Shown: one piece after another, positions 9,780-19,707 of the stretch
Layout of the letters: each line of letters begins with the position of its first letter
Position numbering within the stretch: the first letter of the stretch is position 1
Source of the DNA: Candidatus Nitrospira allomarina
GTDB lineage: Bacteria > Nitrospirota > Nitrospiria > Nitrospirales > UBA8639
Length of the DNA: 64,000 nt
NCBI RefSeq assembly: GCF_032050975.1
Contig: NZ_CP116967.1
Span: 3,221,001 to 3,285,000 of the forward strand
Direction: 5' to 3'
Program-made: the position numbers and the translations under genes
The notes under the pieces: generated by a model
The model's database searches: none
Told to the model about the DNA's origin: nothing
What the model saw: the letters and a program-made list of their open reading frames with translations, nothing else

Positions 9780-11276
9780 TTACGCTAGACCATGTTCGGC
9801 CATTTCAATGGCTCTCATCATGGCGCCGGCTTTTGTTCGAGTTTCTTCATATTCACGGGTAGGGTCAGAATCGGCGACAATTCCGGCACCGGCCTGAATA
9901 TAGGCCTTTTGTCCTTGAACGACCACCGTACGAATATTGATACAGGTATCCATATTCCCGGAAAAACTAAAATACCCGACCGCTCCGGCATAAGGTCCCC
10001 GACGAGTGGGTTCCAATTCCTCAATGATTTGCATGGCTCGGATTTTCGGCGCACCGGACACGGTCCCGGCCGGAAAACACGCCTTCATGACATCATAGGC
10101 GGTGTATCGCGGATCTAATTCTCCCTTGACTTGAGACACAATGTGCATGACATGGGAATACCGTTCAACTTTCTTGAACCGTTCAACTTTGACTGTTCCG
10201 GTTTTGGCCACCCGGCCCACATCATTGCGGCCTAAATCCACCAACATGACATGTTCGGCTAATTCCTTGTGATCGGATAAGAGATCCTGTTCCAATGCGT
10301 TGTCAGCTTGTGGCGTCTTTCCACGGGGACGGGTTCCGGCAATGGGTCGCACCACAATGCTGCCTTCTTCGCATCGCACTAGGATTTCCGGAGAGGATCC
10401 CACGAGTTCGATGCCGGCAATGCGCAAATAGAACATGTAGGGTGAGGGATTGAGCACCCTCAAGGCTCGATAAATCTCCAGGGGATCAGTGTGGATGGTA
10501 GTGTGCCAGCGTTGGGACATGACACCCTGGATGATGTCCCCAGCCTGAATATATTCTTTCGTCCGAAGCACCATTTTTTCAAAGTCCTCAGGAGACAGGT
10601 TGGATTGAAATTTGAGTGGTGCACGTCGAATCGAGGCCCTAGGTCGCCGGCTTGGTTTATGAAGTCTGGCAATGATTGATTCAATCCGCTTAATAGCATC
10701 CTGATAAATTTGGCGAAGTTGAGTCTTCTTTGCAGAAGTAATATGGGCATTGGCCACAACTTTGAGGGTATGGGCGACATTGTCAAAAATGAGTAGGGTG
10801 TCCGTAATGCAAAACGCAAAGAGGGGAGTGTTAATCCCGGGTTTTGCTCGAGACGGAACTGGCTCAAAAGACTTGACCACGTCATAACCCAAATAACCCA
10901 CCGCACCCCCCACAAATCGAGGCAACCCGGGAACGACAACCGGATGATACTCTGCCATGGTATTCTGAATATGGTCCAAAGGGGTGCCCTGCATGGGGAC
11001 GCGGTGCTGTTTCCGGCCTTTTTGGGTGACCACTTCGCCGTTCTCCTCCCACAACATGACGGAAGGGTGACTTCCCAGAAAGGAATAACGTGCCCAGTTT
11101 TCCCCCCCTTCAATACTTTCAAATAAAAAGGCATTGGGTCCCGTATTAATTTTGGAAAATGCGGATACAGGCGTCTCGAAATCCGCCAGAATTTCTCGAT
11201 AAAGGGGGACGAGGTTTCCTTGTGAGGCAAATTGGCAAAATTCCTCAAAACTCACTGAATAATAAGCATTTTTCAT
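9780..11276 (-). CDS. trpE: anthranilate synthase component I
   Basis: Converts chorismate plus ammonia to anthranilate, the committed step of tryptophan synthesis. With the ATG at 11276 it is 498 residues. The C-terminal chorismate-binding domain shows [54 protein letters not shown] and GAVGYFSF. The N-terminal regulatory half contains [19 protein letters not shown]. In enteric TrpE an LLES motif in this region binds feedback tryptophan, and LFES sits at the equivalent place here. A TTG at 11312 would add 12 residues but coincides with a -35-like box. No Shine-Dalgarno sequence precedes the ATG. Confidence 0.95.
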   Translation of the reverse strand: MKNAYYSVSFEEFCQFASQGNLVPLYREILADFETPVSAFSKINTGPNAFLFESIEGGENWARYSFLGSHPSVMLWEENGEVVTQKGRKQHRVPMQGTPLDHIQNTMAEYHPVVVPGLPRFVGGAVGYLGYDVVKSFEPVPSRAKPGINTPLFAFCITDTLLIFDNVAHTLKVVANAHITSAKKTQLRQIYQDAIKRIESIIARLHKPSRRPRASIRRAPLKFQSNLSPEDFEKMVLRTKEYIQAGDIIQGVMSQRWHTTIHTDPLEIYRALRVLNPSPYMFYLRIAGIELVGSSPEILVRCEEGSIVVRPIAGTRPRGKTPQADNALEQDLLSDHKELAEHVMLVDLGRNDVGRVAKTGTVKVERFKKVERYSHVMHIVSQVKGELDPRYTAYDVMKACFPAGTVSGAPKIRAMQIIEELEPTRRGPYAGAVGYFSFSGNMDTCINIRTVVVQGQKAYIQAGAGIVADSDPTREYEETRTKAGAMMRAIEMAEHGLA

Positions 11277-11282
11277 GATTTT

Positions 11283-11312
11283 GACGGTAGCATATGGCCT
11301 ATGGGGTGTCAA
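11283..11312 (-). promoter_or_regulatory. putative trp operon promoter leaving a leaderless trpE mRNA
   Basis: On the minus strand TTGACA (11312-11307) is followed after exactly 17 bases by TACCGT (11289-11284), a weak -10. The expected start point falls at or within a few bases of the trpE ATG at 11276. The ATG has no ribosome-binding site, which fits a leaderless message and leaves no room for a leader peptide or attenuator. The -35 is perfect; the -10 matches only at three positions. Confidence 0.45.
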
Positions 11313-11350
11313 CGAAAGTGCCAGTGAGACACACGTCTTCTCGAGGGTAG

Positions 11351-11389
11351 AACAAGAAAAGGCCGGAACCGAAGGAAGCGGCTTTCCTT
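11351..11389 (-). terminator. possible terminator of the LysM lipoprotein gene
   Basis: An imperfect hairpin (arms 11358-11365 and 11379-11385, one bulged base, 13-base loop) is followed on the minus strand by TTTTCTTGTT. It sits between the LysM gene and the trp operon, where a terminator is expected. The loop reads GAAGGAAGC and resembles part of the SRP RNA loop by chance only. Confidence 0.4.
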
Positions 11390-11429
11390 GGGATCCCGAC
11401 CTTAGCTTGAAGAATGAATGGAGCTGAAA

Positions 11430-12113
11430 TTACTGACCGCTGACGATAAGCTTTTGTCCAACGTGAATGGTGTTATCCGTCAACTGATTCCAGGCTTTGA
11501 GATCATTGATCGACACGCCGTACTCTTTGGAAATCCGGTAGAGGGTCTCGCCTTTAGCTACAATGTGTGACCCTTCATCGAGACTTCCCATGGTATCCAT
11601 ACTTGGTGAATCCAAAGGAATGGTGTCCCCCAAATTCAAGTCCGAATCAAGTTTCGTCATATCTGAATCTTTAAAGTCAAGATCATTCAGCCCAAATTCA
11701 GAGATCGAAGGTTCGGAAAGTTTCAAATCATCTGATTTTCCCATCCCTCCCTCTCTTACACGGGACAGTTCGTCATGGGAACGGTTCAATTGGTCGCGCA
11801 ACGCTTCTAATTCGGCATTTAAATCTCGGTTTTGCGATTCCAATGACCCCAGTTGTCGTTGCGTGTCTTGATACTTCACATTTAATTCACCGGTTCGTTT
11901 TTCTTCTTGCGCTAAAAGCCTTTGAAAATTTAACGCACGTGCCTTCTCGGCTTCGAACTTTTCTGTACTGACGCATCCGGTCAAGACTCCACTACAGACC
12001 AGTACGCCAGCTGCAATTTTCAGGTATCCAAACCAGCCCGATGATTGGGGATCTCCTTGATGTCCCCCGAACAATGGTTGCACCATATTACGCGTTCCTC
12101 CTCTGAGGTTCAT
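11430..12113 (-). CDS. LysM-domain lipoprotein with coiled coil
   Basis: A 227-residue exported protein. A hydrophobic segment at residues 31-46 ends in the lipobox VLTGC (Cys47), so it should be a lipid-anchored envelope protein, with a rather long 30-residue n-region. Residues 50-120 form a charged Glu/Lys/Gln-rich coiled coil. Residues 125-180 are Asp/Ser/Leu-rich low complexity. Residues 183-224 are one LysM domain (HIVAKGETLYRISKEYGV...), which binds peptidoglycan. The ATG at 12113 is chosen because AAAGGAGGG lies at ideal spacing upstream; the frame is open for 36 more codons. The likely role is a cell wall-associated structural or assembly protein, function unknown. Confidence 0.85.
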   Translation of the reverse strand: MNLRGGTRNMVQPLFGGHQGDPQSSGWFGYLKIAAGVLVCSGVLTGCVSTEKFEAEKARALNFQRLLAQEEKRTGELNVKYQDTQRQLGSLESQNRDLNAELEALRDQLNRSHDELSRVREGGMGKSDDLKLSEPSISEFGLNDLDFKDSDMTKLDSDLNLGDTIPLDSPSMDTMGSLDEGSHIVAKGETLYRISKEYGVSINDLKAWNQLTDNTIHVGQKLIVSGQ

Positions 12114-12188
12114 ATGTATCCCTCCTTTAGGGACAATGGTCAATAACGAGAAGGGGAAGATCTCTACGATCTGGTCACCTTTTGCTAC

Positions 12189-12217
12189 ACAATAATTCGG
12201 AATAGGGATAATGTCAA
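12189..12217 (-). promoter_or_regulatory. sigma-70-type promoter for the LysM lipoprotein gene
   Basis: On the minus strand TTGACA (12217-12212), a 17-base spacer and TATTGT (12194-12189) form a near-consensus promoter. The predicted start near 12182 gives a 5' untranslated region of about 70 bases before the ATG at 12113. Confidence 0.65.
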
Positions 12218-12262
12218 ACAACTATTTGCACACCGGTAGAAGTTACCGAACACCACGATTCA

Positions 12263-12290
12263 TTGACCATGGAAAAATGGCTGTGATAAT
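12263..12290 (+). promoter_or_regulatory. sigma-70-type promoter for the MoxR-like gene
   Basis: TTGACC (12263-12268), a 16-base spacer and GATAAT (12285-12290), five of six matches in both boxes. The predicted start near 12297 places the ATG at 12321 about 24 bases downstream. It is divergent from the LysM promoter. Confidence 0.55.
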
Positions 12291-12320
12291 TTCACTTACC
12301 ATTTGCCTTCGTCCTTTTCT

Positions 12321-13277
12321 ATGACCTCTCCATTTTCACATTCTGCAGATCCTTCGGTTATGCACATCGGGCAGGTTGCGCTTCGCCTGGCCCGTCCCCT
12401 CACACAGACACAAGCCTGGATGGGCAATCAAGAAATTCTACGTCAGCTTCTCGCCTGTTGGTTTATCGTGGATGAAAAAGATGTGCCTTTATCACCAAGA
12501 ATTATCGGTCAACCGGGGGTGGGGAAGACCACACTCGCCATGGCGGCCACTCAGGAGCGGAAGCAGGAACTCTTCATTTATCAATGTACGGCTGATACCA
12601 GACCTGAAGACCTTCTCGTGTCCCCGGTCATTTCCGAGGGAGGCACGATTACCTACCAAGCCTCTCCTTTAGTCACGGCTATGGTGACCGGCAATGTCTG
12701 TCTCCTCGATGAAGGCAACCGGATGAATGAAAAGAGTTGGGCCTCCCTTGCCTCCCTGCTTGATCATCGACGCTCGGTCGATTCGGTTGTGGCGGGTGTT
12801 CAAATTCATGCGCATGAGAATTTTCGATGTTGTGTCACGATGAATGAAGATGCCTCGACCTATGAGGTGCCGGATTATATCCTGTCCCGTCTCCAACCGA
12901 CGTTGAAAGTTGAATTCCCTAATAAGGAACATGAATTGGCCATTTTGCGGTATCACCTCCCGTTTGCGTCTGCGGAGTTAATCACACTTACGGTGAATTT
13001 TCTTCAAAAAGCGCATCAACTGGATCTCCCGTTTTCCATTCGGGACGGGATGCACATGGTGCAATACGCGATGAAACGGATGGCCCAAGACCCTCACCAT
13101 CCCGTGGCCCGTGATCCGGCTTGGCGGGAAGCCCTGATCAATGTTTTGGGAGAAGAAGCACAAGATCTGGATGTGTTAGCGAAACGCCGGTCCCAAACAT
13201 TGCACGGGCATGCTCTTCCGAAAGGATTGGGGGATTTCTTCTTTGAAGAGGATCATCCTCTGCACCCAGACCAGTAG
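12321..13277 (+). CDS. MoxR-like AAA+ ATPase
   Basis: A 318-residue AAA+ ATPase of the MoxR/AAA_5 type. Walker A is GQPGVGKT (residues 63-70), Walker B is VCLLDE (126-131), and sensor and arginine-finger type segments follow ([24 protein letters not shown]). MoxR proteins act as chaperones that insert cofactors or remodel partner complexes, usually with a von Willebrand A protein. Here the partner downstream is instead the unknown 631-residue protein at 13376. The ATG at 12321 is preferred over the TTG at 12303, which lies only six bases from the predicted transcription start. The substrate is unknown. Confidence 0.8.
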   Translation: MTSPFSHSADPSVMHIGQVALRLARPLTQTQAWMGNQEILRQLLACWFIVDEKDVPLSPRIIGQPGVGKTTLAMAATQERKQELFIYQCTADTRPEDLLVSPVISEGGTITYQASPLVTAMVTGNVCLLDEGNRMNEKSWASLASLLDHRRSVDSVVAGVQIHAHENFRCCVTMNEDASTYEVPDYILSRLQPTLKVEFPNKEHELAILRYHLPFASAELITLTVNFLQKAHQLDLPFSIRDGMHMVQYAMKRMAQDPHHPVARDPAWREALINVLGEEAQDLDVLAKRRSQTLHGHALPKGLGDFFFEEDHPLHPDQ

Positions 13278-13375
13278 GCCGCCCTCAGACCTGTAACCCT
13301 TGGTGACCCTGATGCACGGCCCATCCTCTAATTCTTGAGTGGGAAAGCCTTTCCGCTTTTCCCCCAGGACGCACC

Positions 13376-15271
13376 ATGACTCTCTCCTCGTTGACCCCAG
13401 ACACGATCTTTGCTCTTTCTTCTAATATTCACGTCCTGCCTGTGGTGCATGGAAGTGGAGATATGGCTCATGTCGTCCGCGAGATTATTGTGTCCCGCCA
13501 CATTGATTGTGTGGTTCTTCCTCTACCACCATCGGTGCAATCCTTCGTAGAAAAGGGGATTGACCAGTTGCCTGTCATCAGTCTGGTGGCTCTTCCAGAA
13601 CAACATGACGATGGAACCTCGAGCTGCTCTTATGTGCCGATTGATCCGTGCCAACCGGTGATCATGGGGATTCGATCAGCCATGTCGGAAATGATCCCGC
13701 GAGCCTTTATAGATCGTGAGGTCCGGCGCTACCATCCCGTCTCTTGGGTCGGGCCTGATCCCTATTCTTTAAAGGCTATGCCTTTGGCAGCCTTCTCTGC
13801 TGCCACTATGCCTTTTTTGCCGCCTCCTCAAGACCCATCTTCTCGTTGGGAACGCATCCGTTGGATGGCATTTCGACTTCATGAACTCGAACTGGACTTT
13901 TCGGCCATTCTTTTTCTCTGCCCAATGACGGATTGGCCCTGGTTGCGTCAGGCCTATCATGAGCGGATGCCGTATATTTCACCCGAGCAGAACATTAGTC
14001 TTCCCGAGTGGTGGAAGGTCGAATCGTCTTCCCTCTACTTTGCGTTGAGCGAATTACCCTATGTCACCCATCTCTATGAACGACGACGGGAAGAAGCCCG
14101 TGCCGATACGCATTTGGCTATTGATGGCATCAAAGAACTGGTTTTGGAAGCACGGTCCAGGTGGCTGGCGTCTCGTTCCACCACCATCGCGCACGAAACA
14201 AATTGGGTCACTCCACAATTATTGCAACGCTATTTTCAATATGTGCGGAATCTGACACTTCTCGAGCATCGGCTGAAGCCGGATTTATATACCTTGGTTC
14301 TAGCTGCCAAGCAAATGGCTGGAGATGAATTTGCCCTCAGGTTATTGGAAACCGCCAAAACCTATGACTGCCAAACTCAACCATCCGTATTGGATACCAG
14401 GCCTGGTGTGTTAATGGGAATTGGCGAACTTCAAGACCCTGGGGGCAACATTCTCCCGGCTGTAAATCGGCTGCAAGGAGACCCTTTGATTTGGCGCCGT
14501 GTCACCCTCCGGCCTGATCCCTCAAGGCCCAAAGCACAGGCTTGGACACAACAATGGAATCCTTATCGGCAGTGTTCCTGGCCTCCGGAAGATCAGCGTA
14601 TTGAATCTTTTGCGGCGCATGTTCGACAACATAGTCGACAGGTTTTGGGGGCAGATTTAGGCAGGATTGAACGATTCAACAACTCGCTGGAAGATGGAAT
14701 TGATCTGCGGGCGACTTTGCGCCAGTGGGCTATTACCCCACAACGATCCGTGCGTGATATTCATGTTAAAGTGGTTCCTCCCGTGCGAGGAACCATTGAA
14801 TCGTTGGTGTTTTTCTTTGAGGTGCCGGCGGATCCTCAGAAGTTTTCCTGGCAAACGACCTGGTATGCCGAACATCAAGAAGAGTCCACTCTCAGTTTCT
14901 ACGCAACCCCCTTTTCGCCGAATATGGTCGGACCAGGAATCGGACAGGCATGCTATGGAGGCGCACTTTTCCTGTATCCCCCTCGGCTTATTCCTGATAT
15001 ATGGGAAAATCCCCTATTCGATTTTGCGACGTCGCTTGAAGAACGATTGCTGGCGGGAGCCTGCGCCCATTCACAAGAACCCGTTGTGGCTGTCGTCTCG
15101 CCGGTTCCGCTGACTTGGGCCTGGCGAAAGATGGCCCGTCGCTTCGGCCGGAAGCTCCTGCCCATTCCCTTACATCGGTTTTCAGGGCAAACAATTGCTC
15201 GTCTACGGCAGTTTCACGTGTTAAATGGGCACGAAATCCGAAGTTATGCAGCCAAATTTATTCGAGAATAA
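13376..15271 (+). CDS. unknown 631-residue protein, possibly TIKI/DUF5682-like at its N terminus
   Basis: A large soluble protein with no membrane segment. Its N terminus reads NIHVLPVVHGSGDMAHVVRE, then CVVLPLPPSVQ, then YVPIDPCQPVIMGIRSAM and PRAFIDRE (residues 86-115). This pattern resembles proteins of the DUF5682/TIKI-like fold, which are often encoded beside MoxR ATPases. I infer this from motif order only. The remaining 500 residues match nothing I recognise; the middle (residues 240-330) is helical and charged. It starts 98 bases after the MoxR gene and its end overlaps the start of ligA, so the two probably form one transcription unit. The pairing suggests a MoxR partner or substrate. 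Confidence 0.7.
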   Translation: MTLSSLTPDTIFALSSNIHVLPVVHGSGDMAHVVREIIVSRHIDCVVLPLPPSVQSFVEKGIDQLPVISLVALPEQHDDGTSSCSYVPIDPCQPVIMGIRSAMSEMIPRAFIDREVRRYHPVSWVGPDPYSLKAMPLAAFSAATMPFLPPPQDPSSRWERIRWMAFRLHELELDFSAILFLCPMTDWPWLRQAYHERMPYISPEQNISLPEWWKVESSSLYFALSELPYVTHLYERRREEARADTHLAIDGIKELVLEARSRWLASRSTTIAHETNWVTPQLLQRYFQYVRNLTLLEHRLKPDLYTLVLAAKQMAGDEFALRLLETAKTYDCQTQPSVLDTRPGVLMGIGELQDPGGNILPAVNRLQGDPLIWRRVTLRPDPSRPKAQAWTQQWNPYRQCSWPPEDQRIESFAAHVRQHSRQVLGADLGRIERFNNSLEDGIDLRATLRQWAITPQRSVRDIHVKVVPPVRGTIESLVFFFEVPADPQKFSWQTTWYAEHQEESTLSFYATPFSPNMVGPGIGQACYGGALFLYPPRLIPDIWENPLFDFATSLEERLLAGACAHSQEPVVAVVSPVPLTWAWRKMARRFGRKLLPIPLHRFSGQTIARLRQFHVLNGHEIRSYAAKFIRE

Positions 15272-17363
15272 TCCTGACGAGGCAAAAGTAGAGGATTCTT
15301 CCAAGGCTCCTCAATCTCGTGCTGTGCCATCCGCAAAGGTTCAACTGAAGCTTGAAAAGTTAAAACACGCCATTCGTCGACATGATGAATTGTATTATGT
15401 CCGAAGCCGACCGGAAATCTCTGATGCTGAATATGACCAACTCTTTCGAGAACTGCAATCCTTAGAGAGCCGCTACCCGGACCTCAGGACACCTGAGTCG
15501 CCAACCCAGCGGGTCGGGGGTGCGCCACTTGCCCAATTCAATAAAATTACACACGAATTTCCTCTTCTTAGTTTGGACTCGGAAATGGATGAATCGCGCG
15601 TTTTGGCGTTCGATCAGCGGGTTTCCCGGGAATTAGACGGGCAACAACCGAGCTATTCGGCTGAACCCAAATACGATGGATTATCTGTGGCCCTCACTTA
15701 CGACCATGGCATATTTGTACGAGGAGCTACGAGAGGAAATGGGGCTATAGGGGAGGACGTGACGCACAATCTTCGTACCATTCGTGCCTTGCCATTACAA
15801 TTGAAGGAAGGCGGGACTTTTCCCTCTCATATGGTGGTGCGGGGTGAGGTGTTTATGAAACTCCAGGATTTTCACACATTGAATCGACGCTTAACCGAAC
15901 AAGGGGAAGAACCCTTTGCCAATCCGCGCAATGCGTCATCCGGAACATTGCGCCAATTGGACCCGGCTATTACCGCGACCCGCCCGTTGACCATCACCTG
16001 CTACGATTTCATGAACTCGGGATCAATTAGACCCAGCACCCATTATAATGCGGTCACCTGCTTAGAAGCATGGGGATTGCCGATCCCTCAATTTCGTCGG
16101 CACTGCCCCTCCATCCAGGAAGCTCTGGAATTTCATCGGGAAATGTTTGAACGACGGGACGTCCTGCCGTTCGAAATTGACGGCATCGTCATTAAAATTG
16201 ACCGGTTCGATTGGCAAAAGGCTCTTGGCGAAAAGTCACGCAGTCCCCGATGGGCCATTGCCTTCAAATTTCCTGCAAGAAAGGAACTGACCAAAGTTCA
16301 GGAGATTGCCATGTCGGTCGGTCGGACCGGGGCGCTCACTCCCATTGCCCTACTGGATCCGGTGGAAATCGGTGGTGTGACGGTGAGTCGGGCCTCACTG
16401 CATAACGTGGAGGAAGTCGCCCGTAAAGATGTACGGGTGGGTGATACCGTAAAAGTCGAACGGGCAGGGGACGTCATTCCAGATGTGGTGGAACGAGTGC
16501 CTGTGCCGGGTGAAAAGCGTGGGGCTCCTTTTCAGCCGCCAACGACCTGTCCGGTGTGTCAGTCCCATACGATTCAGGAAGGGCCGATTCTGTATTGTAC
16601 TGGCCAAACGGTATGTTCCGCGCAACTCAAAGGATCACTTGAACATTTTGCGTCAAAAGGCGCCTTGAATATCGAAGGGCTTGGAAAAAAAACGGTAGCA
16701 CAATTGGTCGACAAGGGCTTCGTCAAGGACTTATCAGATCTTTATACATTAGGTATTGACGACCTTCTTCAATTAGAAGGCTTTGCAGATAAATCCGCGA
16801 GGCAACTTTTGGGAGAAATCGAGAGAAGTAAGGAGGTTCCCTTCGCGCGTCTTCTGATTGGCCTCGGCATACGTCATGTGGGGACTCATATCGCCAGAAT
16901 TTTGGCCCAAAATTTTGGTTCACTCGATAATTTGAAGAAGGCTACCGAAGAGGAACTTTTACAAATTCGTGACATTGGACCGGAGATTGCTGCGAGTGTG
17001 ACCCATTTTTTTCAAGAACCCCGTAATTTAAAGGTTTGGCAATGTATGGAGTCATTGGGAGTTCGGATTCAACAGGAAGCAAGTATGCCAAAGCCGCATG
17101 CTCAACCGTTGAGGGGGAAGATTTTTGTGTTAACCGGGACGTTGAACGGCTATTCCCGTCAGGAGGCGACACGCAAAATTGAAGAGTTAGGTGGACGTGT
17201 CACTGCCAGCGTCAGTAAACAGACAGATTACCTTATAGCCGGTGAAGACCCCGGCTCTAAATATGAAAGGGCCACCACATTAGGAGTTAAAATTTTAGAT
17301 GAAAATGAATTCTCTATAATCATTCAATCCGGGAACAGTCTATCTTCATCATCCAATCAGTAA
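15246..17363 (+). CDS. ligA: NAD-dependent DNA ligase
   Basis: Seals nicks in duplex DNA during replication and repair using NAD+. From the ATG at 15246 it has 705 residues. Domains in order: Ia (DELYYVRSRPEISDAEYD), adenylation domain with the active-site lysine in EPKYDGLSVAL, OB fold (FKFPARKE, VGRTGALTPIALLDPV), four-cysteine zinc finger (CPVCQSHT...CTGQTVC), helix-hairpin-helix repeats and a C-terminal BRCT domain (GKIFVLTGTL). About 40 extra charged residues precede domain Ia. An ATG at 15225 would add 7 residues. Either start lies inside the end of the upstream gene. Confidence 0.96.
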   Translation: MQPNLFENNPDEAKVEDSSKAPQSRAVPSAKVQLKLEKLKHAIRRHDELYYVRSRPEISDAEYDQLFRELQSLESRYPDLRTPESPTQRVGGAPLAQFNKITHEFPLLSLDSEMDESRVLAFDQRVSRELDGQQPSYSAEPKYDGLSVALTYDHGIFVRGATRGNGAIGEDVTHNLRTIRALPLQLKEGGTFPSHMVVRGEVFMKLQDFHTLNRRLTEQGEEPFANPRNASSGTLRQLDPAITATRPLTITCYDFMNSGSIRPSTHYNAVTCLEAWGLPIPQFRRHCPSIQEALEFHREMFERRDVLPFEIDGIVIKIDRFDWQKALGEKSRSPRWAIAFKFPARKELTKVQEIAMSVGRTGALTPIALLDPVEIGGVTVSRASLHNVEEVARKDVRVGDTVKVERAGDVIPDVVERVPVPGEKRGAPFQPPTTCPVCQSHTIQEGPILYCTGQTVCSAQLKGSLEHFASKGALNIEGLGKKTVAQLVDKGFVKDLSDLYTLGIDDLLQLEGFADKSARQLLGEIERSKEVPFARLLIGLGIRHVGTHIARILAQNFGSLDNLKKATEEELLQIRDIGPEIAASVTHFFQEPRNLKVWQCMESLGVRIQQEASMPKPHAQPLRGKIFVLTGTLNGYSRQEATRKIEELGGRVTASVSKQTDYLIAGEDPGSKYERATTLGVKILDENEFSIIIQSGNSLSSSSNQ

Positions 17364-17421
17364 GGTTTCTATCGAATAATTATTAATAAGGTTTTATCTC
17401 TTCATGAACTAAAGTGGGTAG

Positions 17422-17448
17422 CAAAGAATGGGCAGACCAATTTCTTTG
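17422..17448. terminator. possible bidirectional hairpin between ligA and the CNNM gene
   Basis: CAAAGAA (17422-17428) pairs with TTCTTTG (17442-17448), extended inward by TGG/CCA with bulges. It lies between convergent genes but lacks a good T run on either strand, so the terminator role is uncertain. Confidence 0.25.
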
Positions 17449-17519
17449 TTGGGATTGTAAGAGGGGAGATGATGTTAAATTTTATCAGCAGGACAAAGGA
17501 TACAACCGGGAAGTTTTTG

Positions 17520-18791
17520 TTAGGATTCTGAAGACACCGTAGACGGTTCGGTGGGAGGCGTTTCGGGAACAGGTTCTTCCTTAATGATCTGGACGCCTTT
17601 AATAGAACGTTCATCAGCTTCCTGGACAATTAAAAGACAATTGTCCGTTTGAACTTTCTCCCCGACAGCAGGTATATGGCCTAATTCTTCGAGGATAAGT
17701 CCGCTAATCGTATTTTGTTCTTCGTCGAGTTCAACCTTAAGAAATTCATTGATACGGCGGACTTCAGTGCGACCATCGACTAATATTTGATTTTTTCCCG
17801 TCCGGCGAATCCATTCTTCATGGAGATCGCCTTCGTCGAGAATCTCTCCAACTACCTCTTCAAGAAGATCTTCGACGGTAATTAGCCCCATCACGCCTCC
17901 AAACTCATTGACCACAATCGCAATATGTCGTTTTTCTTGCTGGAATTGTCTCAATAAATCATCAGCCGTTTTGGTAGAGGGGATGAATAATGCCGGTTTC
18001 GCTAAGGATTTGAGGGTGAGGTTTGTATGACTTTGAGCCAGTTCCATTAAGGCATGATTGCGATAGAGAATGGCGGTGATATTGTCCGGATTTCCTTCGT
18101 AAATGGGAATTCGTGAATATTTCGCTTTAAATAACTCTTCACGGGCTTCTCCAAGTGTTTGATTGCCATCGAGCGCGAACATATATATCCTCGGCGTCAT
18201 CGCATCTTCAGCCGTCACGTCATTGAAATCAAACACGTTTTTAATCATTTTTACTTCATCTGTTTCCAAGACCCCCGCTTTTCCTCCGGCATCGAGCATA
18301 ATTTTGAGTTCCTCTTCCGTAATAAACGGAACTGTTAAGCCACGACCACCTGTGAGTTTTAAAATAAACGGTTCCAAGAAATAGAGAAACGGAAAAAATA
18401 ATTGTTCGAGGAGATATATGGGGTATGCCAGTAATTGCACGGCCGTTTCAGAATATTTGGCGCAAAGCGTTTTCGGGACAATTTCACCGAATAACAGGAC
18501 CATAAAGGTCAAAAGACCCGTAGCCACAGCCACGGCCTCAGATCCAAACATGCGAATGGCAATCAAGGTTGCCATGGAGGCCGCCATGATATTGACTAAA
18601 TTATTGCCAATTAGAATTGTCGAGAGAAGGCGTTGTGGATTTGACCGTAATTTCAGGGCAAGTTTTGCCCCTTTATGGCCTTCATCGGCCAGGGCTTTCA
18701 ACCGGCTTTCCGTTATGGAAAAAAATGCGATCTCGGCCCCGGAGAAAAAAGCGGAAAGTCCTAGACAAATAAGGACGGCGATAAAATCCAT
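17520..18791 (-). CDS. CNNM/CorC-family membrane protein with CBS domains
   Basis: A 423-residue integral membrane protein. Residues 1-190 form the DUF21/CNNM membrane domain, starting with a hydrophobic helix and FFSGAEIAFFSITESRLKAL, then GEIVPKTL. The centre carries a CBS pair (MTPRIYMFAL, FKAKYSRIPIYEGN, VVNEFGGVMGLITVEDLLEEVVGEI). The C terminus is a CorC_HlyC domain (LVDGRTEVRRINEFLKVEL, LILEELGHIPAVGEKV). Family members are linked to Mg2+/Co2+ or Na+ transport; older 'hemolysin' labels are misleading. The tail is proline-, serine- and glutamate-rich. No clear Shine-Dalgarno sequence precedes the ATG. Confidence 0.88.
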   Translation of the reverse strand: MDFIAVLICLGLSAFFSGAEIAFFSITESRLKALADEGHKGAKLALKLRSNPQRLLSTILIGNNLVNIMAASMATLIAIRMFGSEAVAVATGLLTFMVLLFGEIVPKTLCAKYSETAVQLLAYPIYLLEQLFFPFLYFLEPFILKLTGGRGLTVPFITEEELKIMLDAGGKAGVLETDEVKMIKNVFDFNDVTAEDAMTPRIYMFALDGNQTLGEAREELFKAKYSRIPIYEGNPDNITAILYRNHALMELAQSHTNLTLKSLAKPALFIPSTKTADDLLRQFQQEKRHIAIVVNEFGGVMGLITVEDLLEEVVGEILDEGDLHEEWIRRTGKNQILVDGRTEVRRINEFLKVELDEEQNTISGLILEELGHIPAVGEKVQTDNCLLIVQEADERSIKGVQIIKEEPVPETPPTEPSTVSSES

Positions 18792-19000
18792 AGAGGGCTT
18801 AGCGAGCTCCGACGTGACAAAGATATGTCGTTACAGCAAAGCTAGCTGCAAGAGCTGGAAGTCTGGTCTTGGGGGAAGTTGGTATCAGAAGAGTTTGAGA
18901 GGGATTCATAATAAGGCCAAAAGTCTCATTGTTGATGAGAGGTTTTGAGCCCTCAATGCTTGATTGGGTCCAAGGTACCATAGGGTATTGGTTTAAGGCA

Positions 19001-19006
19001 ATTATA
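19001..19006 (-). promoter_or_regulatory. perfect -10 box upstream of the CNNM gene
   Basis: TATAAT occurs on the minus strand at 19006-19001, downstream of the rlpA stop codon and 210 bases upstream of the CNNM start. No good -35 accompanies it at 16-18 bases, so this is a candidate only. The long region between 18792 and 19000 holds no supported gene. Confidence 0.3.
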
Positions 19007-19041
19007 CCGGATTAATTCTAAGATTAGCTCTTTTATTTCAG

Positions 19042-19707
19042 TCAGTTACCTTGTATCAGAAGAGAATCAAGGTCGAATTGTTTTTCCAGTTCTATTGCCA
19101 CGATTTTGGCCTTCTCTTGAGAGGGAAATGTCCCAATTTGGACACGGTGCCATTGTCCAGATGGAAGGTCCACGGTCGTCAATCGTATATTGGGATAGTG
19201 GTAGGCCAGTTGTTTATGCAAGGCGACCGCTTGGGTTAAGGTCGTGAAAGAGCCTACCTGCACCCAGTAACTCTCAGGCCCTCCACCCGTATAGCCTGCA
19301 CTTGCGTTTGTCGCTTTGAGGATCGTTAAACTAACATTCGCCGTTCCTCTTCCAATCATGGCCAGCTCCCGGGCAGCTCCATAGGACAGATCAATGATCC
19401 GGCCCCGAATAAAAGGACCACGATCATTGATGCGAACAGTCACGGATTTCCCGGTATCGAGACTGTGAACAAGGACCCGTGTTCCAAAGGGTAGCGTACG
19501 ATGTGCGGCAGTGAGTGCCCACATGTCGTAGGGTTCACCGTTGGCAGTCCGATTACCATGAAAACTTGGGCCATACCAGGAAGCCTCTCCTCGTTGAAAC
19601 GTTTCCGAGATCATCGGCTCGGGACGGGATTGGCCCCCTGCACATCCAGCCGTGAGCAGGAAAGTCAGGATAAGACAAATCCTTTTGACTGGAATACCAT
19701 TATTCAT
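19042..19707 (-). CDS. rlpA: RlpA-like septal/lytic transglycosylase lipoprotein with SPOR domain
   Basis: A 221-residue lipoprotein. The signal sequence ends in the lipobox LTAGC (Cys22). A double-psi beta-barrel domain follows: [51 protein letters not shown]. The C-terminal SPOR domain begins around [15 protein letters not shown] and ends near residue 218; it binds denuded peptidoglycan at the septum. RlpA of Pseudomonas cleaves stripped glycan strands. GGAG just upstream supports the ATG start. Confidence 0.92.
   Translation of the reverse strand: MNNGIPVKRICLILTFLLTAGCAGGQSRPEPMISETFQRGEASWYGPSFHGNRTANGEPYDMWALTAAHRTLPFGTRVLVHSLDTGKSVTVRINDRGPFIRGRIIDLSYGAARELAMIGRGTANVSLTILKATNASAGYTGGGPESYWVQVGSFTTLTQAVALHKQLAYHYPNIRLTTVDLPSGQWHRVQIGTFPSQEKAKIVAIELEKQFDLDSLLIQGN

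Noticed and set aside
11358-11389. SRP RNA-like GAAGGAAGC motif
   Set aside because: The motif lies inside a terminator hairpin loop. The conserved flanking bases and long stem of SRP RNA are absent.
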